Positions 1 through 8,815 of a DNA stretch of 64,000 bases are shown here, in pieces. Below the pieces are notes generated by a model that did no database searches, was not told the DNA's origin, and was given only the letters and a program-made list of their open reading frames with translations. The stretch lies in contig CBCTVZ010000001.1 of the NCBI GenBank assembly GCA_965150505.1, positions 1-64,000 of the forward strand, read 5' to 3'. Every line of letters starts with the position of its first letter. Position 1 is the stretch's first letter. A program made the translations under genes and the position numbers. The stretch comes from JAGZHZ01 sp965150505 (GTDB lineage: Bacteria > Bacillota > Clostridia > Lachnospirales > Lachnospiraceae).

Positions 1-835
1 TGTGTGATCTCCAGTGATACAAAATTTTAGGAATGCGCACAATTCTTTTGCTGTTCTCCACACATCGAAAGATAAAATCATAATCCTGCGCCCCGTCAAA
101 TTCTTCCCGAAAATAGCCTGCTTTCTCTGCAATCGTTCTTCTCACAACAAAAAAATGACAAATATAGTTGTTGGAACGCAGTAAATCCAGATTAAACTCT
201 GGTTTAAAATGCGGCTGAAAATATTCTTTTCCATCACCGGAAATCTTATCTTCATCTGTGTAAATGATATCCGCTCGCTTTTTTTTGATATTCTTTGCAA
301 TTTCAAACAAAGCATCTGGCTCTAAGAGATCATCATGATCTAGCAGCGCCAGATATTCTCCTGTCGCCATCTGAATTGCTGCATTCGTATTTTGGGCGAT
401 TCCTCTGTTTTTTTCCAGTTTCTGATAATGGATTCTCTTATCTTTGTTCTGGTATTCTAAAAGAATCTGCCCTACTGACGTATCATTTTCGCTTCCATCC
501 GCAATACAAAGTTCCCAGTATGGATAGCTTTGTCTTCGGACAGAGTCTATCATTTGACGCAGAAATACTTCCGGCGTTTTATAGACAGGAACAGCGATAC
601 TGATTTTTACTGGCTCTTCCCAGACAGTATGTTTTTGTTCTTTCCATTTTTCTGGTGTAATGCGATGCTCCAAAAACCACTTTTGATAATCTTCACTCGA
701 TTTTTCAAATCGCTCCGCCATCTTAATCACAAATTCTTTTGCGCCGTAATGTTTGAAGTAAAGGATTCCTTTTTTGATCGTATAAGGCGATAATTTTTTT
801 AATACATCTTTCCATGCAATACTATGTCTGCTCAT
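1..835 (-). CDS. GT2 family glycosyltransferase, C-terminus outside window
   Basis: This gene runs off the left edge, and at least 278 residues are visible. The ATG at 833-835 follows an AGAAGG ribosome site. After a helical N-terminus of about 65 residues comes a GT-A fold: VKISIAVPVYKTPE (nucleotide-binding start), SYPYWELCIADGSE, then LALLDHDD as the DXD-type metal/nucleotide motif, and the YHWR motif common in rhamnosyl/galactosyl GT2 enzymes near the visible end. It should act at the inner membrane face, adding a sugar to a lipid-linked glycan. It is the last visible gene of the distal glycan operon, about 60 bp downstream of the aminotransferase gene. The sugar specificity cannot be read from the sequence. 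The fold assignment is firm. Confidence 0.88.
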   Translation of the reverse strand, partial: MSRHSIAWKDVLKKLSPYTIKKGILYFKHYGAKEFVIKMAERFEKSSEDYQKWFLEHRITPEKWKEQKHTVWEEPVKISIAVPVYKTPEVFLRQMIDSVRRQSYPYWELCIADGSENDTSVGQILLEYQNKDKRIHYQKLEKNRGIAQNTNAAIQMATGEYLALLDHDDLLEPDALFEIAKNIKKKRADIIYTDEDKISGDGKEYFQPHFKPEFNLDLLRSNNYICHFFVVRRTIAEKAGYFREEFDGAQDYDFIFRCVENSKRIVRIPKILYHWRSH

Positions 836-897
836 GTTTTTTCCTTCTTATTTATTTTCCCAACCGACACTCCTCATGCCGAAAGGCAGATGGTTTT

Positions 898-2031
898 TCA
901 CTCATTTTTATAAAAATTATGAATCTCCTCCACAACATACTGTCTGTCACGTTCTTTCATTCCATAATACATCGGCAGTCTCAACAGACGTTCACTTTCT
1001 TTTGTCGTATAGCGGTCTTCTCCATAAAAAGTTCCAAATTTCTTTCCCGCTTCTGAAGAGTGAAGCGGAATATAATGGAACACACAATGAATCCCTTTTT
1101 CTTTTAAAAAGCGAATCAGTCTTGTCCGTTCCTCCATATCTTTTGTCTTAATATAATACATATGTGCATTATGGGAGGCATACGGCGGAATATACGGGCG
1201 CACAATTTTTTCTTTTTCTTCCAAATCCTTCAAGCTTTCATGGTAAAAGTTCCACGTTGCCATCCGGTCGTTAAAAATCTGTTCTGCGCTTTCTAATTGC
1301 GCCCATAAATACGCAGCATTCAACTCGCTTGGCAGATAAGAAGAACCAAAATCTACCCATGTATACTTGTCAATCTCTCCTCTGAAAAATCTGGAACGGT
1401 TTGTCCCTTTTTCTCGGAGTACCTCTGCTTTTTCTATGTATTCCTGATCTTGTATCAGGAGCGCTCCGCCTTCTCCCATACTATAATTTTTTGTCTCGTG
1501 GAAACTGTAACAGCCAAAATCACCGATTGTGCCTAATGCTTTTCCTTTATACGATGACTCAATTCCCTGTGCGGCATCCTCCACTACAAATAAATGGCGC
1601 TTTTTTGCGATTTCCATAATCGTATCCATCTCACATGCAACCCCTGCATAGTGAACAGGAAGAATCGCTTTCGTCTTTTCTGTGATCGCCTCTTCTATAA
1701 GCCGTTCATCTAAGTTCATCGTCTCTGGTCGAATATCTACAAAAACCAGTTTTGCTCCTCTCAATACAAAGGCATCTGCGGTAGATACAAAAGTATAAGA
1801 GGGCAGAATTACCTCGTCTCCTGGCTGAATCTTTGCCAGATGTGCGGCCATCTCAAGCGCATGGGTACACGATGTTGTCAGCAGTACTTTTTTCGCACCG
1901 TATCGTTTTTCCATCCAATCGGAACACTTTTTTGTAAAAGCGCCGTCTCCGCAAATTTTACCGGATTCCACTGCTTCTTGTATATAATTCAGTTCTTTTC
2001 CTATATACGGTGGTATATTAAAATCAATCAT
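898..2031 (-). CDS. DegT/DnrJ/EryC1/StrS-family sugar aminotransferase (WecE/RffA-like)
   Basis: This 377-residue PLP-dependent aminotransferase makes an amino sugar from a keto-deoxy nucleotide sugar. The family motifs are plain: GAKKVLLTTSCTHALEMAA near the N-terminus, PVHYAGVACEMD, VVEDAAQGI (PLP-ring aspartate) and SFHETKNYSMGEGGAL with the Schiff-base lysine near residue 180. The wording of these motifs is closest to dTDP-4-amino-4,6-dideoxygalactose transaminase (WecE), but the exact nucleotide sugar is inferred. The start at MIDFNIPPYIG is preferred over an upstream ATG because GGAGGATAGGAG lies just before it and the family begins there. It lies about 50 bp after the GT-C-like gene in the same operon, so it probably supplies an amino-deoxy sugar to the exported glycan. 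Confidence 0.9.
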   Translation of the reverse strand: MIDFNIPPYIGKELNYIQEAVESGKICGDGAFTKKCSDWMEKRYGAKKVLLTTSCTHALEMAAHLAKIQPGDEVILPSYTFVSTADAFVLRGAKLVFVDIRPETMNLDERLIEEAITEKTKAILPVHYAGVACEMDTIMEIAKKRHLFVVEDAAQGIESSYKGKALGTIGDFGCYSFHETKNYSMGEGGALLIQDQEYIEKAEVLREKGTNRSRFFRGEIDKYTWVDFGSSYLPSELNAAYLWAQLESAEQIFNDRMATWNFYHESLKDLEEKEKIVRPYIPPYASHNAHMYYIKTKDMEERTRLIRFLKEKGIHCVFHYIPLHSSEAGKKFGTFYGEDRYTTKESERLLRLPMYYGMKERDRQYVVEEIHNFYKNE

Positions 2032-2083
2032 TTTTCTCCTATCCTCCTCATATACTTCTGATCTCAAGTCAGGCTGATACACA

Positions 2084-3433
2084 TTACATATAGTAATAAG
2101 GAATAATCGTTCCGACAAGACTCCAGATCACAATGATCCCTAAAAGAGCGGAGATAAAACGCATGGTCTTTCTCTGCATCTGTTCTTTAATCAATTTATC
2201 TTTCAGGATAATCAGCCCTTTTGTCACAAAATACATAAGTGGAATCAACATTGGCATACTGTAACGTCCCTGCGGCTGATAGTCGCTGCTATAGGAATAC
2301 CAGACATTGAGCATATTCGGTATGATTGCAGAAATCGCCATCATCCAATCAAACAAACGCCATTCCCATGCCTTTTTCTCTCTTTTTCCCTGCTTTCTGC
2401 CTTTGATCCAGTCGATCAGATGCCAGATTCCTCCGATGGATGCAAACCAGAATAAAACGGTATAGACCGTATAGACCCAACCTGGAAGCATCAATTCCAT
2501 ATATCCAAAAACTCCGATAAAGCTCGTGTAGAAAGAATAAAACCACTGTCCATCCTCAAACATCTCAAACAGTGACAAACCGTCATTCATCGGCGTGTGA
2601 CGCATCGATGGTTTCAAAGAAGGAACTGCATACAATTCTGCATATTTTGTGCTGGTTGCCATTCCTAAAAAGTCTCCGTCATATAAGATATAATTACGCA
2701 CAAAATACCATCCCGTCAGACCAAGGACAATCACAGAGATCAGAAGTCCTTTTTTCAAAAGCTCTTTTATTCCCTGCTTTTGATACAAAACAGAAATTCC
2801 AAACAGAAAAATACTGCACAGAATAAAGCCGTAAGAATTATAATATGTCAAGGTACAAATCGAAATTCCCAGAGCCAAGATGATACATGATTTTAGATTC
2901 CATTTCGTCTCAAGACCGCGAATCCAGCTATATACAATCACTGCCGCTCCTAGCAGCGCCATCGCATCATTATTAATATAAGAACATAGAAATACAAACT
3001 GAGGTAAAAAAGCTACCAGCGCTACAAACAGATGTCTTTCCTCTTTTTGAAACCGTTTTTTTCCAATCAGAATGGTCATTCCCACTACGCCTGCGCCACA
3101 GATGACGCTGACTAATCTACAAGCATATCGGAATGCTCCTCCTGTTTTGGACAAAATGCCGATCAATTTCATAAAAAATGCGCCAAAGATCGCTGCAAGA
3201 GGCGGTCCAAATCCATATGAGATTCCCCATTGTCCGTCACGAATCAAAGGATCTGCGCCGTTTGGCAGTTTTCCATAATTTAAAATATACGCTGGAATCT
3301 GAAAGCGCATCGCCTCATCTGGAGCAGAATCAAATGGCACTACTGCTGCCCAGATCAAAAAGACTGCCAGCATGGTAAGCACAAAACTCCACTCTTTCCA
3401 GTTTTCCCTCCAGTTTATTTTTAATTTTTCCAT
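2084..3433 (-). CDS. Polytopic membrane protein, DUF2142/GT-C-like
   Basis: This 449-residue protein has about 10-12 hydrophobic segments. The first membrane span (about residues 16-32) is followed by a loop with SAPDEAMRFQIPAYI. An acidic PDE motif after TM1 is typical of DUF2142 and related GT-C glycosyltransferases that use polyprenyl-phosphate sugars on the outer face of the membrane. A long extracytoplasmic loop (about residues 245-300) lies between later helices. The ATG follows AGAGAGGATAGG. It sits between the kinase and aminotransferase genes in the distal glycan operon, so a role in decorating the glycan outside the cell, perhaps using a lipid-linked sugar from the GtrB-like enzyme at 11.1-12.0 kb, is plausible but inferred. 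A flippase or polymerase role cannot be excluded. Confidence 0.7.
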   Translation of the reverse strand: MEKLKINWRENWKEWSFVLTMLAVFLIWAAVVPFDSAPDEAMRFQIPAYILNYGKLPNGADPLIRDGQWGISYGFGPPLAAIFGAFFMKLIGILSKTGGAFRYACRLVSVICGAGVVGMTILIGKKRFQKEERHLFVALVAFLPQFVFLCSYINNDAMALLGAAVIVYSWIRGLETKWNLKSCIILALGISICTLTYYNSYGFILCSIFLFGISVLYQKQGIKELLKKGLLISVIVLGLTGWYFVRNYILYDGDFLGMATSTKYAELYAVPSLKPSMRHTPMNDGLSLFEMFEDGQWFYSFYTSFIGVFGYMELMLPGWVYTVYTVLFWFASIGGIWHLIDWIKGRKQGKREKKAWEWRLFDWMMAISAIIPNMLNVWYSYSSDYQPQGRYSMPMLIPLMYFVTKGLIILKDKLIKEQMQRKTMRFISALLGIIVIWSLVGTIIPYYYM

Positions 3434-3453
3434 TTCCTATCCTCTCTGTATTC

Positions 3454-4818
3454 CTAATTAAGATCAAAAAACTTTTTTACTTTCTTTTTTATAAACCAAC
3501 GATACATTTTCGTTGACTCAATAAATTTCAGTCTTTCCTGCAGCTTTAGAATCTCTTTCTTTAACTCGCCAATCTGTTCGCAGCGACTTTCTAATTCGAC
3601 CAATTTTCTCGCCAATCTGTTTTCTGTGTCATTGACAAGCCGTGCCATCTCTTGAATCTGATCTTTTTTCAGCTGATCTCTCAATAAAAATCGAAAATTC
3701 ACTTCTATTTTATCCCATTTCATTTCTGGATCCATTGGAATCAGAAACATTGGGTCATCATGATCAAAAAGATAAATATTGCCTCTGTTTAACACGGCAT
3801 TATTTTTCAAATCTTTTGGGAAGATTTCTTTTTTTGTCTCACCGACATACAGATAAATCTTTCCCATCTCAATCTCACACGGTCCATTTAAAGGATCAAA
3901 ACGGATCATGCCGATATGCTCATATGTTGTCAAATCCATCGCGATCTTAATCTCTTCATCGGACTCATCGAGTTTTAAGACTACGCTGTCTTCTTCTCTA
4001 AAGTTCATATCTTTGGAAGCTAAGATCTGCGCAAACTGGATACTGCCCCCTTGCAGTCGTTCCCATTCATACGTTTTCTTTTCATATGATTTTATGATAT
4101 TTTCATATGCGTCCTCTCCGCCGTTTACATACGCATTAAAATGTTCATTCATAGACTGGTAAATTTCTCTGTCTTCTGCGCTTAGATGAAACAGTTCATA
4201 CAAATTTTCAGGATCTACCAGCTGCATCAGCTCCTGCCCATGTTTTACATACATTGCTAAAACCGTGCGATAAAAAATAAAGTCAACTGGAATAGGAAAA
4301 GCAAACACCCACTCATAATCAATAATCTGAGGTTTTCCCGTTTCTTCCTCTAAAATAATATTATCCAAAGTCAGGTCAATATTCAGCATTCTGCTTGACT
4401 CTTTGCCTTCGAGTCCCTGCTGATCTCCAAAAACTTGTTTAAATTCCTCTGTCATCTGAAATTCTTCCGTATCCTGAACGCAAAAATTCCGCACAAAATC
4501 TTGATAATCCTGCAGGAGAATAAAAAACTGATCAATTCTTTCCTGACGAATTGCCGAAAGAAGTCTGTTATAGAAGGTATCGCCCTCTATATAGGAAAAC
4601 AAAATTTCTTTTCCAGCTTTCTGACACGGCGCATAATATTCACTTCCATGCGCCCGAAAATAAATATAATTTTGGTGCATACGCTCAATATGCTCTTTTG
4701 CCTCGTCATTTAGAGGTCTTTTAGAAACCTTTTTTCCTTCTTCTGTCTCATAAATTGCCGTCTCAATCTGAAAGTTTTTTGCTCTTTCTTTTGTAAATTT
4801 TGTATATATTTTTTTCAA
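3454..4818 (-). CDS. Kinase-like protein with C-terminal coiled coil, WbdD kinase-half analogue
   Basis: This 454-residue protein has an N-terminal protein-kinase/aminoglycoside-phosphotransferase-like domain (about 1-220). The catalytic loop reads NIDLTLDNIILEE and is followed by IIDYEWVF in the place of the DFG element; the small-lobe lysine is probably in VSKRPL. A beta-rich middle part follows, and residues about 370-440 form a heptad-like coiled coil (LARKLVELESRCEQIGELKK), ending in a basic tail that could touch membrane. I prefer the TTG at 4818 (LKKIYTKFTKE), six bases after AGAAGGTG, over a GTG three codons upstream. The methyltransferase gene lies immediately upstream. In E. coli WbdD, methyltransferase, kinase and coiled coil form one protein that caps O-antigen and sets chain length; here the same parts are split into two genes. 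The function is inferred from this parallel. Confidence 0.72.
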   Translation of the reverse strand: MKKIYTKFTKERAKNFQIETAIYETEEGKKVSKRPLNDEAKEHIERMHQNYIYFRAHGSEYYAPCQKAGKEILFSYIEGDTFYNRLLSAIRQERIDQFFILLQDYQDFVRNFCVQDTEEFQMTEEFKQVFGDQQGLEGKESSRMLNIDLTLDNIILEEETGKPQIIDYEWVFAFPIPVDFIFYRTVLAMYVKHGQELMQLVDPENLYELFHLSAEDREIYQSMNEHFNAYVNGGEDAYENIIKSYEKKTYEWERLQGGSIQFAQILASKDMNFREEDSVVLKLDESDEEIKIAMDLTTYEHIGMIRFDPLNGPCEIEMGKIYLYVGETKKEIFPKDLKNNAVLNRGNIYLFDHDDPMFLIPMDPEMKWDKIEVNFRFLLRDQLKKDQIQEMARLVNDTENRLARKLVELESRCEQIGELKKEILKLQERLKFIESTKMYRWFIKKKVKKFFDLN

Positions 4819-4830
4819 GATGATCACCTT

Positions 4831-5742
4831 CTATTCTTTTCCGATTTCAACAAAAAAGGAATTTGCAAAAAAATCAAACTTTCCTTCCTCAATCAGCCCT
4901 TGATATACGGCTGTCTCATCAAACAGCTTCACACGGCTGTCGTCATATGTGCTAAGTGTACAGATTAAATCCTCTTCTTTTGGAAGATAATCATCTGAAA
5001 AAATCTGTCTTGGAAACTTATAATCTGGAAATGGATAATAAAATACGGTCTTTGAAAATCCTGCTTCTTCAATAATGGAAATCAACTTATCTTTTGAGAA
5101 TGTTCTCACATGGCTGTCACCGCTTGGATATCCTTCCAAGCCCTCAAAATATTTTCCAGTGTGATCTTCTCTGACTCCTCCCCAGTATTTCAGCCCATAT
5201 TTATTTTCAATCGCCATCAAAATTTTTCCGCCCGGCTTTAACATTTTTCCAACGTTTCTTAAGAAATCTGGAAAAGGATTGTCTGTAGCTGTATAATAGG
5301 CGGCATATTCAAACACTCCGATCAGTGTAATATAGTCAAATTCCTGATTCAATTCAATGTCATTAAAATTTCCAACTACAATATTCAAGTTTGAATATTG
5401 TCTGTGGCGCAGTGCATTGATCAAAGATCTGCGCTTTGACAGATCTACGCAAGTGACAGAGCGTGCCGCTCTGCACAAAGCTCCCGTGACCGCTCCGCAT
5501 CCTGAACCGACTTCCAATATTCTTGCGCCTTTTTCAAATGGATACCACTCTACAATATTTTCCCGCACTGGCGACATATGATACAAAATCGGCCAACGCT
5601 TTTCTTTCTTTAAAATTTTATTCCAGTCTGCATCTTCTTTCACCATATCAAGCAATTCCTGCTCAATATCGCCGTCGCTATATTCGTCATTTCCGGAATA
5701 AAATGTATAGTCCATTGTCACTTTTCCTATTTGTTCCTTCAA
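4831..5742 (-). CDS. Class I SAM-dependent methyltransferase, WbdD methyltransferase-half analogue
   Basis: This 303-residue protein carries a Rossmann SAM-binding motif ARILEVGSGCGAVTGAL (about residues 72-88), then VTCVDLSKRR (motif II), FDYITLIGVFEYA (motif IV) and LKPGGKILMAIENKYGLK (post-motif). An N-terminal segment of about 70 residues precedes the core. The start is taken as TTG at 5742 because AGGAGGG lies seven bases before it; an ATG nine codons later has a weaker site. Only about 12 bp separate it from the coiled-coil kinase, and both lie in an operon with a Wzt that has a C-terminal glycan-binding-type domain. By analogy with WbdD, it may methylate the non-reducing end of the glycan, or the phosphate placed there by the kinase. 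The substrate is not shown by the sequence. Confidence 0.8.
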   Translation of the reverse strand: MKEQIGKVTMDYTFYSGNDEYSDGDIEQELLDMVKEDADWNKILKKEKRWPILYHMSPVRENIVEWYPFEKGARILEVGSGCGAVTGALCRAARSVTCVDLSKRRSLINALRHRQYSNLNIVVGNFNDIELNQEFDYITLIGVFEYAAYYTATDNPFPDFLRNVGKMLKPGGKILMAIENKYGLKYWGGVREDHTGKYFEGLEGYPSGDSHVRTFSKDKLISIIEEAGFSKTVFYYPFPDYKFPRQIFSDDYLPKEEDLICTLSTYDDSRVKLFDETAVYQGLIEEGKFDFFANSFFVEIGKE

Positions 5743-5780
5743 AATCGTCCCTCCTGTCGCTATGCCCCTGTTTTATTTTT

Positions 5781-7022
5781 TCATTCCAGAATCGTCTTGA
5801 TCTCCTCTATGAAAGAAAATGGATTCGGATTTTCACAATATTTTTGATTTCTCTTTCCAAGTGAAACCTCTGCCTGATAGGAACTGCACAGCTCATGCAG
5901 CTTCTGTGCAACGAGATCAGGGCTGATACTGTTCATGGATACAATATTTTCATTGAAATCTTTTAAATCTTTATTTGCAAATGTATTTGTGATTACTTTC
6001 ACTCCAAAAGAAGCCATCTCAAGCGGAGGATAACTTGGATGCGGAGAAGCCATCAAAGAAATTCCAGCATAAGACTCTTCCAGCATTTTTGCATACTCCT
6101 CCAGAGTCAATTTTCCAACGGAGCGGACACTTTTTCCATTTCCCAAATCTACTGGATCATGCTGTTCTCCTGCCGATAAGATTTCCCACTGTGCAACGTC
6201 TTCCTGCATCCAAACCCATTTTTTTAAAATTGCAACGATCAAATTAAAGGCATTTCGCTCTGTCCCTGGTCTTCCATAAATTAAAATCTGCTTCTTTTTT
6301 GTCGCATGACCATCTAAGGTGTCCAGATGTTTTTTTAATGTTCCATTTAAGACAGGCTCAAAGGAAAACATCCATGGAAAATGATATCCATTCTGAATAA
6401 AATAATCTCTGAGCAATCCTGTATTAAAGACAGCAATCTGAGGATATTCATCTTTATATGTGGCATCTGCAAGCAGATATCGCGTAGACCACGGATAAAA
6501 TCCCGGTTCGTAATCCTGAATAAAGTTTATAAACGGTTTTGGAGAGATCCCACATTCTTTCTCAAATCTGCGATATGCCTCCTGAGCGCAAAAAGCCGTC
6601 CACCAGCCTGTGAACATAAAATAATCCTGATCGGATACCGGCATACTCTTTCCAAATCGGTCGCTGTAAGGCAGAATCTGTCTTTTCTCCTGACTGTCCT
6701 GATCTGCCTCTACAAATACATACCGGTCTGTATATGGCGCTTTTGCCGCCTCGCTCGGCGCGGCATCCACTAAAATAATTCTGCTGTCATATCCTGTTTT
6801 GCTGACCAGTTCCTCAAAAAATTTTAATGCTGTTGAAATTCCTCCAAATACGTGTTCTGGATTGATCGATGGTACAAGCAGATTCAATCTTTTGTTTGGA
6901 AATGAAATTTTCCGAAACGTATATGGCGTAATCTCAGCCACATTTGTGTCAAGTGTCGTTGTCTCTTCCACCACCATATTCGCAGCTTTGCGTATGGCAC
7001 GCTTAATTAAATTCTTTTTCAT
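5781..7022 (-). CDS. WsaF-family rhamnosyltransferase-type glycosyltransferase
   Basis: This 413-residue GT-B-fold enzyme resembles WsaF, the rhamnosyltransferase of S-layer glycan assembly in Geobacillus. The N-terminal Rossmann lobe begins KRLNLLVPSINPEHVFGG with the characteristic GGISTALKF. The donor lobe includes KQILIYGRPGTERNAFNL and the later EESYAGISLMASPHPSYPPLEMASFG, where the acidic residue and proline-rich loop bind nucleotide sugar. The ATG at 7022 (MKKNLIKRA) has a modest AAAGAGA site; a more upstream ATG overlaps the neighbouring gene and lacks family sequence. It lies between the two-domain GT2 gene and the methyltransferase. Its presence suggests that rhamnose (or another 6-deoxyhexose) is in the exported polymer. 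The specificity is inferred from family resemblance. Confidence 0.82.
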   Translation of the reverse strand: MKKNLIKRAIRKAANMVVEETTTLDTNVAEITPYTFRKISFPNKRLNLLVPSINPEHVFGGISTALKFFEELVSKTGYDSRIILVDAAPSEAAKAPYTDRYVFVEADQDSQEKRQILPYSDRFGKSMPVSDQDYFMFTGWWTAFCAQEAYRRFEKECGISPKPFINFIQDYEPGFYPWSTRYLLADATYKDEYPQIAVFNTGLLRDYFIQNGYHFPWMFSFEPVLNGTLKKHLDTLDGHATKKKQILIYGRPGTERNAFNLIVAILKKWVWMQEDVAQWEILSAGEQHDPVDLGNGKSVRSVGKLTLEEYAKMLEESYAGISLMASPHPSYPPLEMASFGVKVITNTFANKDLKDFNENIVSMNSISPDLVAQKLHELCSSYQAEVSLGKRNQKYCENPNPFSFIEEIKTILE

Positions 7023-7051
7023 AGTCTCTTTTTTGATACCTCTTTGTTTTT

Positions 7052-8815
7052 TTATTTTAACCGCGGTACACAGCTGTTCATATCGAGACACTTATTATAG
7101 TAAGGATCGCTGTGTCCATGATAATTTTCATACATCTTATAAGAAAGTTTAAAATCTATTTCTGGAATATAAGAATCCCTGCTTTTTGATTCAAAATGAT
7201 GCAGTTGTACATAAGGGTCATATACATTGACATATCCTCTGTTAATAGCACGAATGCAGATTTCAATATCACTTCCGCAGATAATAAACTGCTCATCAAA
7301 ATTTCCGATGGTCTCAATCGTCTCTCTTGAGATCGCCATACATGCCCCCGTCACGGCTGTCACATTTCGTGTTACCATTGGTGAGATAAACGGTGATCCA
7401 TAATGAACAGGTTTCATGCCCTTAAATACATGATCTGCCCATCCTCCCATACCAGAGACGACTCCGGCATGTTGGATTGTGCCATCCTCATAAAGCAGCA
7501 GCCCTCCAACGACTCCTGTACCCTTTCTCATCGCTTTTTCTGCTAATCTCTCCATCCAATCAGGCGTAATCACATCCATGTCGTTGTTCATAAAGATAAA
7601 GAGATCTCCCTTGGCCTGACGTATTCCAAAATTATTTAACTTTGACCAGTTAAATTCAAACAGTGCATCCACCACTCGTAGATTGGAATATTTCTGTACT
7701 GCCTCTGCAAAATATCGTTTTGTTTCCTCTTCTTCTGAATTATTGTTTAAAATAATGATCTCATAATTCGGATACGTTGTTTTTTCTTCAATCGTGTCAA
7801 TCACATTTCTCAGATAATCTGCATGGTCTTTTGTCGGCATGATAATGGAAACAAGTGGTTTCGTTTTCAGATGAAATCTGACATCATATACAAATAAAGA
7901 ATCAGTCTCCTCTGCCGTGGCTGTCCCTTCTCCATAAAAACGGTCAAGATGACTTTGAATCGCCTTTAAGCCTGCCGTCTGCGCATACGGTTTGGAATCT
8001 GGATTTGCGGCAGTAGAACTTGGAAGCGCTCTCCAATAATATAACACTTTGGCAATGTGTTCGATGTTCTGTGTCTGCTCTACAAGTCGAAGCATCAAAT
8101 CATAATCCTGACTACCATTATATTCACTGCGAAATCCTCCAACTTTTTCAAATAAACTTTTGCGAAAACCAAGTAAATGTCCAATATACATCTGGCTTAA
8201 AAGCAAATCATACGACCAATCTGGCTTATGAAGCGGCTCTCTATGTTTTCCTTCCTCGTCAATGATATCCTGATCACTGTAAAGAATATCGGCATCTGTC
8301 TTTTTAATTCTCTTATAAAATTCATATAATGCACGCGGTGCAAGCTCATCGTCATTGTCCATTAAAACGAGGTATTCTCCTGATGCAAGGCGCGCCGCTG
8401 CGTTCGTGGCTTCAGAAATACCTCCGTTTTCTTTTTGAAACTGTATTTTAATTCTTTTGTCTTCAATTTCTTCCAAATACAGGCGAACTTTTGGATCTGT
8501 GGAGCAGTCGTCTACGATACAAAGCTCCCAATTTTCATAATTCTGATGGCGAATAGATGAGATCGCCGCTTCAAGCCATTTGATTTCTACATTGTATACC
8601 GGCATTAAAATAGAAAAGCGAATATCGCCTGTACATTTCTGCGCCTCTTTTTCTTCTGGCTCATACGGATACAATTCATAATCTGCACGATGTTTAAAAT
8701 TCTCCATGAATCCCTTCGGTCCATGTTTTATAAAATATTTTATCCCCTTAAAAAATGTCTTTGGTTTTCTGACGCAAAGACTTGCCATTGCAAAAATCTT
8801 TTTAATTTTCTGCAT
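7052..8815 (-). CDS. Two-domain GT2 glycosyltransferase
   Basis: This 587-residue protein carries two complete GT-A domains. The first (about 65-300) has FSILMPVYNVEIKWLEAAI, CIVDDCST, LVLMDNDDELAP (DXD) and YYWRALPSS. The second (about 320-570) has VSIIMPTKDHADYLRNVI, EIIILNNNS, FIFMNNDMDVITPDWM (DXD), a GTIQHAGVV stretch and GACMAISR. This tandem arrangement is common in Gram-positive rhamnan and S-layer glycan assembly, where one protein forms two linkages or alternates two sugars. The start overlaps the end of the upstream wzt gene by 14 bp, which indicates translational coupling in the export operon. The two active sites differ in sequence, so two different transfers are likely. Donor sugars cannot be assigned. 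Confidence 0.88.
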   Translation of the reverse strand: MQKIKKIFAMASLCVRKPKTFFKGIKYFIKHGPKGFMENFKHRADYELYPYEPEEKEAQKCTGDIRFSILMPVYNVEIKWLEAAISSIRHQNYENWELCIVDDCSTDPKVRLYLEEIEDKRIKIQFQKENGGISEATNAAARLASGEYLVLMDNDDELAPRALYEFYKRIKKTDADILYSDQDIIDEEGKHREPLHKPDWSYDLLLSQMYIGHLLGFRKSLFEKVGGFRSEYNGSQDYDLMLRLVEQTQNIEHIAKVLYYWRALPSSTAANPDSKPYAQTAGLKAIQSHLDRFYGEGTATAEETDSLFVYDVRFHLKTKPLVSIIMPTKDHADYLRNVIDTIEEKTTYPNYEIIILNNNSEEEETKRYFAEAVQKYSNLRVVDALFEFNWSKLNNFGIRQAKGDLFIFMNNDMDVITPDWMERLAEKAMRKGTGVVGGLLLYEDGTIQHAGVVSGMGGWADHVFKGMKPVHYGSPFISPMVTRNVTAVTGACMAISRETIETIGNFDEQFIICGSDIEICIRAINRGYVNVYDPYVQLHHFESKSRDSYIPEIDFKLSYKMYENYHGHSDPYYNKCLDMNSCVPRLK